DNA from: JBGPQJ01 sp963829485
GTDB lineage: Bacteria; Chloroflexota; Anaerolineae; Anaerolineales; Villigracilaceae
Direction: 5' to 3'
Assembly (NCBI GenBank): GCA_963829485.1
Contig: CAWHIK010000007.1
Coordinates: forward strand, 186,001-250,000
DNA length: 64,000 nucleotides
The position numbers and the translations under genes were made by a program. The notes beneath the pieces are model-generated. The model did not search any database and was not told the origin of the DNA. It saw nothing but the letters and a program-made list of their open reading frames with translations. This document shows, piece after piece, positions 1 to 9,372 of the stretch (its first letter is position 1; every line of letters starts with the position of its first letter).

Positions 1-545
1 AACCACTTAATATCCTCAAGCGGTTCTTCCTGATCGCTGTACAGACCCATCTGGCGCGCAAGCTCAACGGCAAACTCGACATAAGCCTGCCCCTGGGCTG
101 TGATGATGTTCCCATCGACGACCACGTGTTCGTCGGAAACGATTGATTCCGAGTAATAGTTAAAACTCTTATACTTAGGAGTCACACCCGATGCCATTCC
201 CGTGCATTTTTTCCCTTTCAGGATTCCAAGCCCTGCCAGCAGGCTGGCCCCTCCGCAAATTCCGGCTATTTTCTTGTTTTTGCCAGCCACTTCTTCAACA
301 AAGTTCTTCAATTCCCGATTTTCAACCAGTGGATACGGTTCCCCTCCCGGAATGACCAGCAGGTCAATGGTATCGACATCCACTTCACCGAGGGTCTTGT
401 CCACGCAGAATTGTTGATTTTCTTCGCTGCGATAATCCCTTTTCTCCAATGCCAAGGTGATCAGATCATGCTTTTTGAAGAACAGACCGATCAGGACAAT
501 CTCGAACTCTGAAAATCCGTCGTAGTAGAAAAAGGCTACCTTCAC
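1..545 (-). CDS. DJ-1/PfpI family protein (C-terminus cut by window edge)
   Basis: The reading frame starts at a GTG at 545-543 with a strong GGAGGA ribosome binding site a few bases upstream, and runs off the left edge after about 181 codons. It begins VKVAFFYYDGFSEFE, typical of the DJ-1/PfpI/ThiJ fold, followed by the IPGG turn (residues 65-68) and the nucleophile elbow AGICGGAS with the candidate catalytic Cys97. Family members are cysteine-dependent glyoxalase/deglycase-like enzymes, chaperones or peptidases; which applies here cannot be read from the sequence. Most of the domain is present, so only the extreme C-terminus is missing. It is the first of three minus-strand genes. Confidence 0.85.
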   Translation of the reverse strand, partial: MKVAFFYYDGFSEFEIVLIGLFFKKHDLITLALEKRDYRSEENQQFCVDKTLGEVDVDTIDLLVIPGGEPYPLVENRELKNFVEEVAGKNKKIAGICGGASLLAGLGILKGKKCTGMASGVTPKYKSFNYYSESIVSDEHVVVDGNIITAQGQAYVEFAVELARQMGLYSDQEEPLEDIKW

Positions 546-588
546 GAGTTCCTCCTTTTGTTTTTGGAATCCACGATCAACGCACGAC

Positions 589-873
589 CTAATGCGGATT
601 TAATATCTCTCCAGCCGCGAAGAAGATAGCGAACAAGCCGGGAACGAGCGCGAGCCAGAGCAGCCAGGAGCGTTCCTGCTTCCAATAGATCGCCGCGAGC
701 ACAAGGATTCCCGCAGCGACGCCGATGGCGATGGTGAGAATTCCTGGGAATGGAACGAGATCGTTCGAGACACCCAGGAACAGGAGCACGAACAGGAGCG
801 CCAGCCCCGCCGCCCACCGTCCCAGTTTTGTTCGAGGCAGCTCGAGAAACTTACCTCTTTGAGTTGTGCTCAT
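589..873 (-). CDS. Small three-helix membrane protein, unknown function
   Basis: This 94-residue protein starts at ATG 873 behind an AAGGAAAA ribosome binding site. A short basic N-terminus (MSTTQRGKFLELPRTK) is followed by three hydrophobic segments at roughly residues 19-35, 44-62 and 70-88. No catalytic motif is visible. It lies between the DJ-1 gene and the nucleotidyltransferase on the same strand with 43 bp to the DJ-1 start, so co-transcription is possible. I do not recognise the family. Confidence 0.6.
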   Translation of the reverse strand: MSTTQRGKFLELPRTKLGRWAAGLALLFVLLFLGVSNDLVPFPGILTIAIGVAAGILVLAAIYWKQERSWLLWLALVPGLFAIFFAAGEILNPH

Positions 874-953
874 GGTATTTTCCTTTTATTCCAGGCTATT
901 GTGAAACCTGCTGCCATCAACCAATTTATCTGCACATGGCAGGGGAAGTAAAT

Positions 954-1766
954 TTATTGTATACCTTTTACATAAGCATGGCTTAATTCCAGAGCATAGC
1001 GAATGAACTCTTCCGTGCTGGTTACTTCGTTTGCATCGGCTTTTTGTTGTACTTTGAGAGATGGATTCGGGCGTTCTTCCCACGCGCGCTGAATAAGACC
1101 GGTCCAACGATCATCCAGGGTGGTTTTCGCCCATTGCGCTCCGGAGAGTTTCGATGCGATTTTTCCGGTTTCGAGGGTGTGCAGCATGCGGCAGTAACTC
1201 AAAACCGCGAACGGCTGCGCCCACCGGTTGTCTATTTTATATTTACCGGTGAACATTTCCTCCGCCCATTCATGCATGGTGTTGAACACTTCCTGTCGCA
1301 GGTCGTCAGCAGATACCGGGTCGATGAGTTCTTTCGGATCAGGACCTGCCAGGGTAATTCCGTATTCACGAACGACCCAGCGCACGACCAGGGTATTATC
1401 GTGGTCTGACAGGATCAGCTGGTCATGCGCATTGTCAAGATATAAAAGTTTCGTTCTGGACGGATCACCGCTTTTCAATATCGCTTTGGGGAAATAAGAC
1501 CCTTCGAGATGCCTGGCCCATTCAGATTCCAAATTGAACAGTCTGGCATGCATTGTCTGAAGTGCGGGTATTTCCGCATCGGGCACTTCGTGCTCGGTGG
1601 CGATCAAAAAATCAACATCGCTATCCAAGTCCCAGTCACCAACAGCAAAAGAACCCTGCAAATAAATAGAGACAAGGTTCTTCCCCAACGCTTCCTGAAC
1701 GCTCGCCACTAATTCACGAAGCACGGCGTTTAATTCCGAATTGGTTGTAGGAAAAATTGCACTCAT
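954..1766 (-). CDS. Aminoglycoside adenylyltransferase-like nucleotidyltransferase (DUF4111 type)
   Basis: The 270-residue protein has an N-terminal polymerase-beta type nucleotidyltransferase domain: LQGSFAVGDWDLDSDVDFL carries the Gly-Ser helix start (G38-S39) and the paired metal-binding Asp residues D50 and D52. A helical C-terminal half (about 150-265) resembles the DUF4111 domain found behind AadA-type transferases. Known relatives transfer AMP from ATP to a hydroxyl of streptomycin or spectinomycin, but many chromosomal homologues have unknown substrates, so resistance is only a possibility. It stands alone, transcribed away from the transporter operon at 2055. It is intact. Confidence 0.8.
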   Translation of the reverse strand: MSAIFPTTNSELNAVLRELVASVQEALGKNLVSIYLQGSFAVGDWDLDSDVDFLIATEHEVPDAEIPALQTMHARLFNLESEWARHLEGSYFPKAILKSGDPSRTKLLYLDNAHDQLILSDHDNTLVVRWVVREYGITLAGPDPKELIDPVSADDLRQEVFNTMHEWAEEMFTGKYKIDNRWAQPFAVLSYCRMLHTLETGKIASKLSGAQWAKTTLDDRWTGLIQRAWEERPNPSLKVQQKADANEVTSTEEFIRYALELSHAYVKGIQ

Positions 1767-1871
1767 TCTATTGATTTTCCATTGACCTTAGAGCGACTGA
1801 ACTTAATAATTATACGACTTGCGCTTTACTTTGATTCGCTCAACCAACTTTCAAAATCCATGCATCAAACA

Positions 1872-1900
1872 CTGGCAATATATTCAAATTGCCGTATACT
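1872..1900 (+). promoter_or_regulatory. Putative sigma70 promoter upstream of the polyamine-type transporter operon
   Basis: CTGGCA at 1872-1877 and TATACT at 1895-1900 are separated by 17 bases in the 288-bp gap between the divergent nucleotidyltransferase and the transporter genes. The -35 matches the TTGACA consensus at four of six bases and the -10 at five of six. A leader of about 150 nt would precede the start at 2055, which has an excellent AAGGAGGA ribosome binding site. No other clear signal was seen in this gap. Confidence 0.35.
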
Positions 1901-2054
1901 ATGAACGTGCACATGTTCCAGCGTCGCACCCCGTTGACCACACACACCTTTGGACACGCTTCCGTGTTAAGAGAAGGAGGCCAACGGTTTAATTTTCCCC
2001 TCACCCCAACAACCTTAATGAAAACCGCCATTCCAAAAAGGAGGAGCATTTAAC

Positions 2055-3200
2055 ATGAGAACGCCTAAACAAACCTGGATGATTTTATTTTCCCTGCTGA
2101 TGCTGGCCAGCCTGGTGCTCGCTGCCTGTCAGCCGGCTCCCGCGCCGACCGAGGAACCCCCGGCTCCTCCGGCGGCTACTGAAGCCCCTGCGGCACCCGC
2201 GGCAACGGAAGCGCCCGCCCCGGTCACCGGCAACCTGGTCATGCTTGACTGGGCCGGCTACGAGCTGCCTGAGTTCTGGCAGCAGTTCGCCACGCAGTAC
2301 CCTGAGGTCAAGGTGGAATACAGCTTCCTCGCCGAGAGCGCCGAAGCCTACGCCAAGGTGCAGAGCGGATTCGAGGCCGACCTGATCCATCCGTGCAGCA
2401 ACTACTGGAAGATCATGGTGGACGAAGGCCTCGTCCAGCCCATCGACACCTCGAAGCTCTCGCACTGGAAGGACGTCAACCCCGACCTCGCTGCTCAGGG
2501 CCAGTTCGACGGCAAGCAATACTGGATCCCGTGGGACTGGGGCTTCGAGTCCGTGCTCGTGCGCAAGGACATGATCGAGACTGTCCCAACATCCTGGGCA
2601 GATCTGTGGAATCCCGAATACGCGGGAAAGATCGCCCTGTTCGACTCGGGTGAGTCCGCTCACATCATCACCGCGATGGCCCTGGGCATGGATCCCTGGG
2701 CGACCACCCCCGAGCAGGATGAGCAGATCAAGCAGAAGCTGCTCGAGCTGATGCCGAACGTGCTGACCATCTGGGACAGCCAGACCACGCTCGACCAGCA
2801 GCTGGCCTCCGGCGATGTTCAGGTCGCGGCCAACGCCTGGAACGCATCCTATGTCGGTCTTCTGGGCCAGGGCATCGATGTGGAATACATCGACCCGAAG
2901 GAAGGACGCGCCGGCTATCTGTGCGGCTTCGCCATCCCGACCACCTCGAAGAACGTCGACCTTGCGACCGCGATGATCGATGCCTACATCGCCCCCGACG
3001 CGCAAGCCTACCTCGCCAATGAGTACGGCTACGGCATCGTGAATGACGCCGCGCTGTCCCTCGTGGACCCCGAAACGGTCAAACTGCTCAGCCTGGATGA
3101 CAAGGACGTCATCTCGCGCACGCTGTTCTATAAATACATCACCCCGGAGCAGCGCCAGGCCTGGACGGACGTCTGGTCCGAGGTAAAGACCTCCAAGTAA
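2055..3200 (+). CDS. potD: ABC transporter substrate-binding lipoprotein, spermidine/putrescine type
   Basis: The 381-residue precursor has a type II signal peptide ending in the lipobox LAAC (Cys25), a Pro/Ala/Glu spacer to about residue 55, then a PotD-like periplasmic binding fold (LVMLDWAGYELPEFWQQFA near its start, later IPWDWGFESVLVRKDM and VPTSWADLWNPEYAGKIAL, the hinge region typical of COG0687). It is expected to be anchored outside the membrane and deliver its ligand to the permeases encoded next. Homologues bind polyamines, but the same family includes receptors for betaine-like and other cationic compounds, so the ligand is inferred. First gene of a four-gene operon; start chosen by its AAGGAGGA site. 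Confidence 0.85.
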   Translation: MRTPKQTWMILFSLLMLASLVLAACQPAPAPTEEPPAPPAATEAPAAPAATEAPAPVTGNLVMLDWAGYELPEFWQQFATQYPEVKVEYSFLAESAEAYAKVQSGFEADLIHPCSNYWKIMVDEGLVQPIDTSKLSHWKDVNPDLAAQGQFDGKQYWIPWDWGFESVLVRKDMIETVPTSWADLWNPEYAGKIALFDSGESAHIITAMALGMDPWATTPEQDEQIKQKLLELMPNVLTIWDSQTTLDQQLASGDVQVAANAWNASYVGLLGQGIDVEYIDPKEGRAGYLCGFAIPTTSKNVDLATAMIDAYIAPDAQAYLANEYGYGIVNDAALSLVDPETVKLLSLDDKDVISRTLFYKYITPEQRQAWTDVWSEVKTSK

Positions 3201-3218
3201 GACCATTCCTATAAACCA

Positions 3219-3247
3219 CAGAGCCTCCCTATAACCGGGAGGCTCTG
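3219..3247 (+). other. Intercistronic stem-loop between the binding-protein and permease genes
   Basis: CAGAGCCTCCC and its exact complement GGGAGGCTCTG form an 11-bp stem with a seven-base loop, directly after the binding-protein stop. No U-tract follows, so it is more likely a partial attenuator or 3' mRNA stabiliser than a full terminator. Such hairpins commonly let the binding protein be made in excess over the permeases. Confidence 0.6.
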
Positions 3248-3262
3248 GAAGGATTTCGCCGG

Positions 3263-4114
3263 ATGAAACAGCGCCAGCGTTTTCTCACGCTGATCGGCCT
3301 TCCGTCAATCTACCTGCTGCTCCTGTTCATCGTCCCGCTCGGACTGATGGCTGTCTTCAGTTTCAGAGCAGGGACCACCGGCGCAGCGCGGGACGTATTC
3401 ACCTTCGACAACTACATCAAATTTTTCCATAACACTTCGTTCCAGCGTCTGCTCTGGCGGTCGGCGGGGATATCCTTCTTCATGGCGATCATCTCATGCG
3501 TGCTGGCCTACCCGCTGGCTTACTACCTCGCCTTCAACGCCGGCTCGAAGAAGACCTTCCTGATGCTGCTGATCATCATCCCCACCTGGACCAGCTACCT
3601 GCTGCGCATCTTCTCGTGGAAACTGATCCTCGGCTCGAGCGGCCTGCTGAACGGAATCCTGCAGGCGCTGGGGCTGATCGACCAGCCCTCGCCCATCCTG
3701 CTCTACTCGCGTCCGGCGGTGGTGATCACGCTGATCTACGTCTGGGTGCCGTTCGTCATGCTGCCCATCTTCGCCTCGCTCGAGCGCATCGACCGCTATC
3801 TCCTCGAGGCCGCCGCCGACCTGGGCTGCACGCGCTTCGAAGCGTTCCTGCGCGTGACCTTCCCGCTCAGCCTGCCCGGCGTGGTGGCCGGATTCTTCTT
3901 CGCCTTCATCCCCACCCTCGGCGAGTTCGTCACCCCGCTGCTGGTGGGAGGCGCGCAGGGCTCGATGTACGGCAACCTGATCCAGGACCAGTTCATGCGC
4001 GCGCTCAACTGGCCGATGGGCTCGGTGATGAGCCTGGCCATGCTGGTGATCGTGCTGCTGATGATGTTCCTGCTGACCCGCGTGGGACCGCTGACCGACC
4101 TGCTGGGGTTGTGA
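3263..4114 (+). CDS. potB: ABC transporter permease, PotB type
   Basis: The 283-residue integral membrane protein begins with a hydrophobic helix (LIGLPSIYLLLLFIVPLGLMAVFSF) and has about six transmembrane segments. Near residues 176-195 it carries the EAA loop of importer permeases (LLEAAADLGCTRFEAFLRVTFP), which docks on the ATPase. It should pair with the following PotC-type subunit to form the channel. An AAGGA site precedes the ATG by about ten bases. The next gene starts one base after its stop, so the two are translationally coupled. Confidence 0.88.
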   Translation: MKQRQRFLTLIGLPSIYLLLLFIVPLGLMAVFSFRAGTTGAARDVFTFDNYIKFFHNTSFQRLLWRSAGISFFMAIISCVLAYPLAYYLAFNAGSKKTFLMLLIIIPTWTSYLLRIFSWKLILGSSGLLNGILQALGLIDQPSPILLYSRPAVVITLIYVWVPFVMLPIFASLERIDRYLLEAAADLGCTRFEAFLRVTFPLSLPGVVAGFFFAFIPTLGEFVTPLLVGGAQGSMYGNLIQDQFMRALNWPMGSVMSLAMLVIVLLMMFLLTRVGPLTDLLGL

Positions 4115-4115
4115 C

Positions 4116-4913
4116 ATGCGCCAACTCAAACTCCCCTCCTTCGGCGCGTTCTACTACCTGCTGGTGTGCGTGATCCTCTACCTGCCCATCGCGCTGCTGG
4201 TCATCTTCTCGTTCAACGACGCCACCTCGCTCACCTTTCCGCTCAAGGGATTCACGCTGCGCTGGTACGAGGCGGTGACGGAAAGCAGCGAGCTGTTGAT
4301 GGCGCTGCGCAACAGCTTTTTTATTGCCTTCGGCTCAGCCCTCGTGGCGACGATCCTGGGGGGGATGGGCGCCATCGCCATCGTGCGCTACAACCTGCCG
4401 GGGCGCGGAGCCTTCCTTGCCGTCGCCGCCATGCCGCTGGTCATCCCTTATGTCATCCTGGGTGTGTCGCTGCTGATCCTGCTCAACCAGGTCGGCATCC
4501 CGCTCTCGGCGCCGGCGGCCGGGCTGGGACATGTCATCATCAGCATCCCGTACGCCCTGCTGATCATCTCCTCGCGGCTGGTGGGATTCCCCAACAACCT
4601 CGAGGAAGCCGCGATGGATTTGGGCGCGTCGTACTGGGAGGCGCTGGGACGCGTGACCATCCCCATCATCTCACCGGCGCTGCTGGCCTCCTTCCTGCTG
4701 TGCTTCACCATCTCCTTCGACGAATTTTCCATCGCTTCATTTCTGGTCGGCACAGACGCCACCCTGCCCGTGTACATGTACTCGCAGCTGCGCTTCCCCA
4801 CCCGCCTGCCCATCGTCATCGCGCTGGCGGCCATCATCATGACCGTCACCATGGCGGTGATGATCCTCAGCGAGTGGCTGCGCCGGCCTCCGCAACAACC
4901 TTCAAGGAAATAA
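4116..4913 (+). CDS. potC: ABC transporter permease, PotC type
   Basis: The 265-residue membrane protein has six predicted helices and the EAA motif EEAAMDLGASYWEALGRVTIP at about residues 162-182, with FDEFSIASFLVGT after it, as in PotC/YdcV-like permeases. It forms a heterodimer with the upstream permease. It sits between stop of potB (one base) and start of potA (three bases), a tight operon. Intact and of usual length for the family. Confidence 0.88.
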   Translation: MRQLKLPSFGAFYYLLVCVILYLPIALLVIFSFNDATSLTFPLKGFTLRWYEAVTESSELLMALRNSFFIAFGSALVATILGGMGAIAIVRYNLPGRGAFLAVAAMPLVIPYVILGVSLLILLNQVGIPLSAPAAGLGHVIISIPYALLIISSRLVGFPNNLEEAAMDLGASYWEALGRVTIPIISPALLASFLLCFTISFDEFSIASFLVGTDATLPVYMYSQLRFPTRLPIVIALAAIIMTVTMAVMILSEWLRRPPQQPSRK

Positions 4914-4916
4914 CCC

Positions 4917-6026
<1,110 letters not shown>

Positions 6027-6051
6027 TGTACGGTGACGACCTCCTCAGCCC

Positions 6052-6079
6052 TTGAAAATTATAACAAATTTGTTATAAT
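6052..6079 (+). promoter_or_regulatory. Promoter and palindromic operator of the toxin-antitoxin pair
   Basis: TTGAAA at 6052-6057 and TATAAT at 6074-6079 are spaced by 16 bases. A perfect 22-bp palindrome (half-site ATTATAACAAA, 6058-6079) fills the spacer and covers the whole -10 box. Binding there would block RNA polymerase, the usual autoregulation of toxin-antitoxin operons by the antitoxin. The toxin ATG at 6094 is only 14 bases past the -10 box, so the 5' leader is very short. Confidence 0.75.
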
Positions 6080-6093
6080 GGGGACGAAAGCCC

Positions 6094-6420
6094 ATGTGGC
6101 AGATCCACTTCTACGAAGACCATCGCGGTAAAAGCTCTGTTCTGGATTTCATCAACAGCCTCTCCCCCATGGAAAAAGCGAGGGTCAACAACGGGCTGCG
6201 ATTGCTGGAAGAATTCGGCATAGACCTGGGGATGCCGCACGCCCGCCGGATTGAAGGCCGGCTGTGGGAACTTCGTCCCGGTGGAAACCGCCTGTTCTAT
6301 TTCCTTTATACGGAGAGGAGATTCGTCATTCTGCACGGCTTTCGCAAGCAGTCCATGAAAACGCCGGAGAAGGAAATCGCCAAAGCGGTGCGCCGGATGA
6401 AGGAAATACTGGAGGATTAA
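6094..6420 (+). CDS. HigB/RelE-like (phage Gp49-like) toxin
   Basis: The 108-residue protein matches the Gp49/HigB branch of the RelE superfamily: MWQIHFYEDHRGKSSVLDFI at the start, then ARRIEGRLWELRPGGNRLFYF with the conserved Leu-Trp-Glu-Leu-Arg strand, and HGFRKQSMKTPEKEIAKA near the C-terminus. Relatives are ribosome-dependent mRNA endonucleases. Its stop codon is followed at once by the ATG of an Xre-type antitoxin, so this is a toxin-first operon of the HigBA style. The function is by family; activity is not shown. Confidence 0.85.
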   Translation: MWQIHFYEDHRGKSSVLDFINSLSPMEKARVNNGLRLLEEFGIDLGMPHARRIEGRLWELRPGGNRLFYFLYTERRFVILHGFRKQSMKTPEKEIAKAVRRMKEILED

Positions 6421-6702
6421 ATGACCCCTGTCTCAAAAAAGACCCTGAAGGGTTGGCAGGCCCAACAACTGAAAGACCCTGAATTCGTCGCCGCGGCAAA
6501 TGAACTGGAACCCGGTTACCAGATTGCGCGCCTGCGAATCCAGCGCGGATTGACACAGGCGCAACTGGCAGATATGGTCGGGACACGCCAGCCCTCCATC
6601 GCGCGGCTTGAAAACGGCTCAAGCGTGCCCAGCCTGTCCTTTCTGGACCGCATCGCCACGGCGCTGGATGCCCGCATCGAACTGCGGGTTGTCCCACGTT
6701 AA
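6421..6702 (+). CDS. Xre-family antitoxin with helix-turn-helix
   Basis: The 93-residue protein has a Cro/C1-type helix-turn-helix at about residues 35-88 (IARLRIQRGLTQAQLADMVG, then RQPSIARLENG), preceded by an N-terminal tail that probably wraps the toxin. The start abuts the toxin stop with no gap. It is expected to neutralise the toxin and to repress the operon by binding the palindrome over the -10 box at 6058-6079. The pair lies between the importer operon and an unrelated small membrane protein; 150 bp with no feature follow. Confidence 0.85.
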   Translation: MTPVSKKTLKGWQAQQLKDPEFVAAANELEPGYQIARLRIQRGLTQAQLADMVGTRQPSIARLENGSSVPSLSFLDRIATALDARIELRVVPR

Positions 6703-6852
6703 TCCTATATTATATAGTACTGGGCTTGAGGAGCGACTCTTCAAGCTCAGTTTTTGTAAGTTAGTCCTTCGGGTAAAATCCGGTCGGGGACGGGACGCGC
6801 GCCCCAAGGTGTAGTCCATCGCCCAGCGGAGTTTTATTCAGGATTAGAGTAA

Positions 6853-7083
6853 ATGACGCCAGTTATACTAAATCAAGTTATTAACGTCTCTGCGCTTACT
6901 TTCGTAATTTGTTTGTTTATTCTAAAGGCGCGACTTAATATTAGAGATGCTCGGAGGAAATTGAACGAAAGAGATCTGTCAAGTTGGTCAAAAGCTTGGG
7001 AGATTTTTGTTTTGTTTTCTAGTGCTGTGGTCGTTTTAGTAGCAATGGCAATAATAGGTCTTTTGTTTATGAAATTGTTTTAG
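6853..7083 (+). CDS. Small two-helix membrane protein, unknown function
   Basis: A 76-residue frame with hydrophobic segments at about residues 6-24 and 49-74 separated by a charged stretch (KARLNIRDARRKLNERDLSSW). Its base composition is clearly more AT-rich than that of its neighbours, which may point to a separate origin. No ribosome binding site is obvious. Lies 38 bp before the methyltransferase gene. Not recognised. Confidence 0.45.
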   Translation: MTPVILNQVINVSALTFVICLFILKARLNIRDARRKLNERDLSSWSKAWEIFVLFSSAVVVLVAMAIIGLLFMKLF

Positions 7084-7120
7084 TGATAACCATCACCGCA
7101 ATGACATATATGGAGAACCC

Positions 7121-8578
7121 ATGACCTGGAGAAGTCTCGACCCTAGCCAGCCCGGCGGCGTGCACCTGACGCGCCTGTCGGACGAACAATTTGAAAAGAT
7201 CCACGCCGCCAGCCTCGAGATACTCGGGCGCATCGGCGTGCGCGTGGACCTGCCGGAGGCGCTCGACCTGCTGAAGAAAGGCGGCGCGCAGGTCGAAGGG
7301 AACATCGTCCGCGTCCCCCACAAGATGGTGGAAAGCGCGCTCCTCAGCGCGCCCAAGAAGGTCACGCTCCATAACCGGCACGGCGACCCGGTCATGCCGC
7401 TGGAGAATAATCGCTGCTTCTTCGGCCCCGGCTCGGACTGCCTGACGATCATCGACCACCGCACGGACGAACGGCGCAAGCCCGTGCTTCAGGACGTGGC
7501 CGAGGGCAGCCGCCTGTGCGATGCCCTGCCTAATATCGACTTCGTCATGTCCATGGTGCTGCCGTCCGACGTGGACGCGACGCTGGCGGACACCTACCAG
7601 ATGGAAGCCATGCTGTCGAACACGGTCAAGCCCATCCTGTACGTGTCGTATGAATCACAGGGACTGGTGAACGCCGTCGAGATGGCGGAGGCCGTGGTCG
7701 GCGGCGCGGACGCGCTGCGCGAGAAACCCATCCTGACCTGCTACATCAACGTGGTGTCGGGCGCGGTGCACAACGCGGAGAGCCTGCGCAAGCTGCTGTA
7801 TCTTTCGGGCAAGGGACTGCCGTCGCTGTACATCCCCGGCTCGAATGCGGGCGTCACCAGCCCGATGACGCAGGCCGGCGCGGTCGCGCTGGACACCGCC
7901 GGGGCGCTGCTGGGACTCGTCCTGGCGCAGTTGAAGCGGGAAGGCGCGCCGTACATCATGTCCGCCATGGACCCGGCGGCGCTGGACATGCGCACCATGG
8001 TCTCGCCGTACGCCTACCCCGAGCGCGGATTCATCCGCTCGGTGTCGCAGCGCTACGGGCTGCCGACGCTCTCGCTGGCCGGCGCGACGGATTCCAAGGT
8101 GGTGGACGGTCAGGCCGCCGCGGAGGCCGCTCTCACGATGCTGGCGGACGTCTTCATGGGCGGCAATCTCATCCACGATCTGGGCTATCTCGAATTGGGA
8201 CTCACCTACTCGTTCGCGCAGCTGGTCATCTGCGAGCAGATGGTGGACTGGATCAAGGGTTTCTTCCGCGAGATCGAAGTGACCGACGAGACACTTGCGC
8301 TGGACGAGATCGAGCGCGCCGGCGCGGGCGGCATGTACCTCAGTTCCAAGCATACGAAGAAGCACTTCAAGGAAACCTGGTACCCGGACCTGTTCGAGCG
8401 CGGGAGTTACACGGATTGGGAAAAGAAGGGCGGCCAGACCCTGCTGGAGCGCGCCTCAACGCGCGTGGAAAAGCTGCTGGCTGAACACCAGCCCGAGCCG
8501 CTGCCGGAGGATGTGAAGGTGAAGTTGAGGAAGATTGTGGAGAGGGCGAACCCCCACCCAGCCTTCCCCAAATCCTAG
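7121..8578 (+). CDS. Trimethylamine methyltransferase-family (MttB-like) protein, non-pyrrolysine
   Basis: The 485-residue protein is an MttB superfamily member (TIM-barrel methyltransferase, COG5598), with LTRLSDEQFEKIHAASLEIL at its N-terminus, the GPGSDCLTIID strand and the GGNLIHDLGYLELG region. It has no in-frame amber codon, so it belongs to the larger non-pyrrolysine branch, whose characterised members demethylate glycine betaine, proline betaine or carnitine, passing the methyl group to a corrinoid protein. No corrinoid protein is encoded here. The four-gene cationic-ligand importer upstream could supply the substrate, which is inference. Start chosen for GGAGA four bases upstream. 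The last codons (NPHPAF) fall in a dispersed repeat. Confidence 0.85.
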   Translation: MTWRSLDPSQPGGVHLTRLSDEQFEKIHAASLEILGRIGVRVDLPEALDLLKKGGAQVEGNIVRVPHKMVESALLSAPKKVTLHNRHGDPVMPLENNRCFFGPGSDCLTIIDHRTDERRKPVLQDVAEGSRLCDALPNIDFVMSMVLPSDVDATLADTYQMEAMLSNTVKPILYVSYESQGLVNAVEMAEAVVGGADALREKPILTCYINVVSGAVHNAESLRKLLYLSGKGLPSLYIPGSNAGVTSPMTQAGAVALDTAGALLGLVLAQLKREGAPYIMSAMDPAALDMRTMVSPYAYPERGFIRSVSQRYGLPTLSLAGATDSKVVDGQAAAEAALTMLADVFMGGNLIHDLGYLELGLTYSFAQLVICEQMVDWIKGFFREIEVTDETLALDEIERAGAGGMYLSSKHTKKHFKETWYPDLFERGSYTDWEKKGGQTLLERASTRVEKLLAEHQPEPLPEDVKVKLRKIVERANPHPAFPKS

Positions 8579-8650
8579 GATGAGGGGGAGGCGGCCGCAG
8601 GCCGGAGGGGGTCAAAACTGGGCAGGGTCAGAGACCCGCGCCTAGCGAGC
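8555..8650. repeat. Dispersed CCCAGCCTTC repeat at the 3' end of the MttB gene
   Basis: CACCCAGCCTTCCCC at 8555-8570 is followed by an imperfect hairpin (CCCCAAATCC and GGATGAGGGGG arms) and by GTCAAAACTGGGCAGGGTCAGAGACCCGCGCC. The opening decamer recurs at about 10246 and 14189. The first part is translated as the C-terminal tail of the MttB protein, so the repeat seems to have replaced the original gene end. Confidence 0.5.
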
Positions 8651-8674
8651 TGGTTGTAACGTGGAACTGGCAAA

Positions 8675-9220
8675 TCATGAATTTGCTAGTTCCAATTTGA
8701 CCGCATAACTATCATCTTTTATGTGAAAACTAAGATCAGGGTAATTCGAGGTTACTTCTATCGGAAATGAAATGCTGCAACAATTTTTTCGCATCATGAC
8801 TGTCTTCACGAAGACTTTAAATAGTTTTCTCAATAAGTAAGACATCGCTCCAAGAACCACTAGTAATATTATCCAAAGGATTATGGCTAATATATCCTCT
8901 GAATAACCTGCCAAAAACAATAGATATCCAGAAATTACCCATAACAGTGGTGGAATAATCCAAAGAATGATTAATACAACATTATCGAACGCTAAATGAA
9001 AGGCACATCTCTTACAAGTCGGAACGGTCCATGAGAGGTACGTTGTTAATCCTCCACCAAGAACTGGCTTGTGCTCCAATCGATAATGATGATTACCATC
9101 AATACCAAGTCCACAACAAGGACATTGCTGGGGCCAATTAATATTTTGTAAATATATTTTTTCAGGGGAAATTCCCAAAGCGTCACTTTGACGGGACATC
9201 TGGACACTGAAGGTTTTCAT
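8675..9220 (-). CDS. Membrane protein with N-terminal zinc-ribbon-like cysteines
   Basis: ATG at 9220 has a good AGAGGAGA ribosome binding site, so I prefer it to an in-frame codon 24 bases upstream; this gives 181 residues. The N-terminal 80 residues contain CPCC and, about 40 residues later, CKRC, an arrangement that could bind zinc. Two strong membrane helices follow (IILWIIPPLLWVISGYLLFL and ILAIILWIILLVVLGAMSYL), then a soluble C-terminal domain. AT-rich compared with neighbours. Family not recognised. Confidence 0.6.
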   Translation of the reverse strand: MKTFSVQMSRQSDALGISPEKIYLQNINWPQQCPCCGLGIDGNHHYRLEHKPVLGGGLTTYLSWTVPTCKRCAFHLAFDNVVLIILWIIPPLLWVISGYLLFLAGYSEDILAIILWIILLVVLGAMSYLLRKLFKVFVKTVMMRKNCCSISFPIEVTSNYPDLSFHIKDDSYAVKLELANS

Positions 9221-9325
9221 TGTATCTTCTCCTCTAGCAGGCAAACTGGTGGGTACTCCTAGCGATTTGCTACCTGTCCAGTATTTTCAATTGAGACGGC
9301 GATAAAGGAGGATTGTAAAGACTAC

Positions 9326-9364
9326 TAAATATTATGATACAAAACAAGGCAGACCGCGCGACCG
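9326..9364 (-). repeat. Terminator/promoter-like module, copy 1
   Basis: On the minus strand this reads GCGCGGTCTGCC, TTGTTTTG, TATCATAAT: the right arm of a GC-rich hairpin, a T-rich stretch and a -10-like CATAAT. Five further copies occupy gaps between minus-strand genes up to 14.8 kb. The next gene downstream (start 9220) would have a leader of about 100 nt. Confidence 0.55.
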
Positions 9365-9372
9365 CTGCCATT

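Noticed and set aside
2085..3206. 373-codon open frame antisense to the potD-like gene
   Set aside because: It mirrors a high-GC gene, has low-complexity composition and no signal; the plus-strand protein is clearly real.
7121..8578. Possible pyrrolysine-containing MttB
   Set aside because: The reading frame is continuous without an internal TAG, so no pyrrolysine is encoded.
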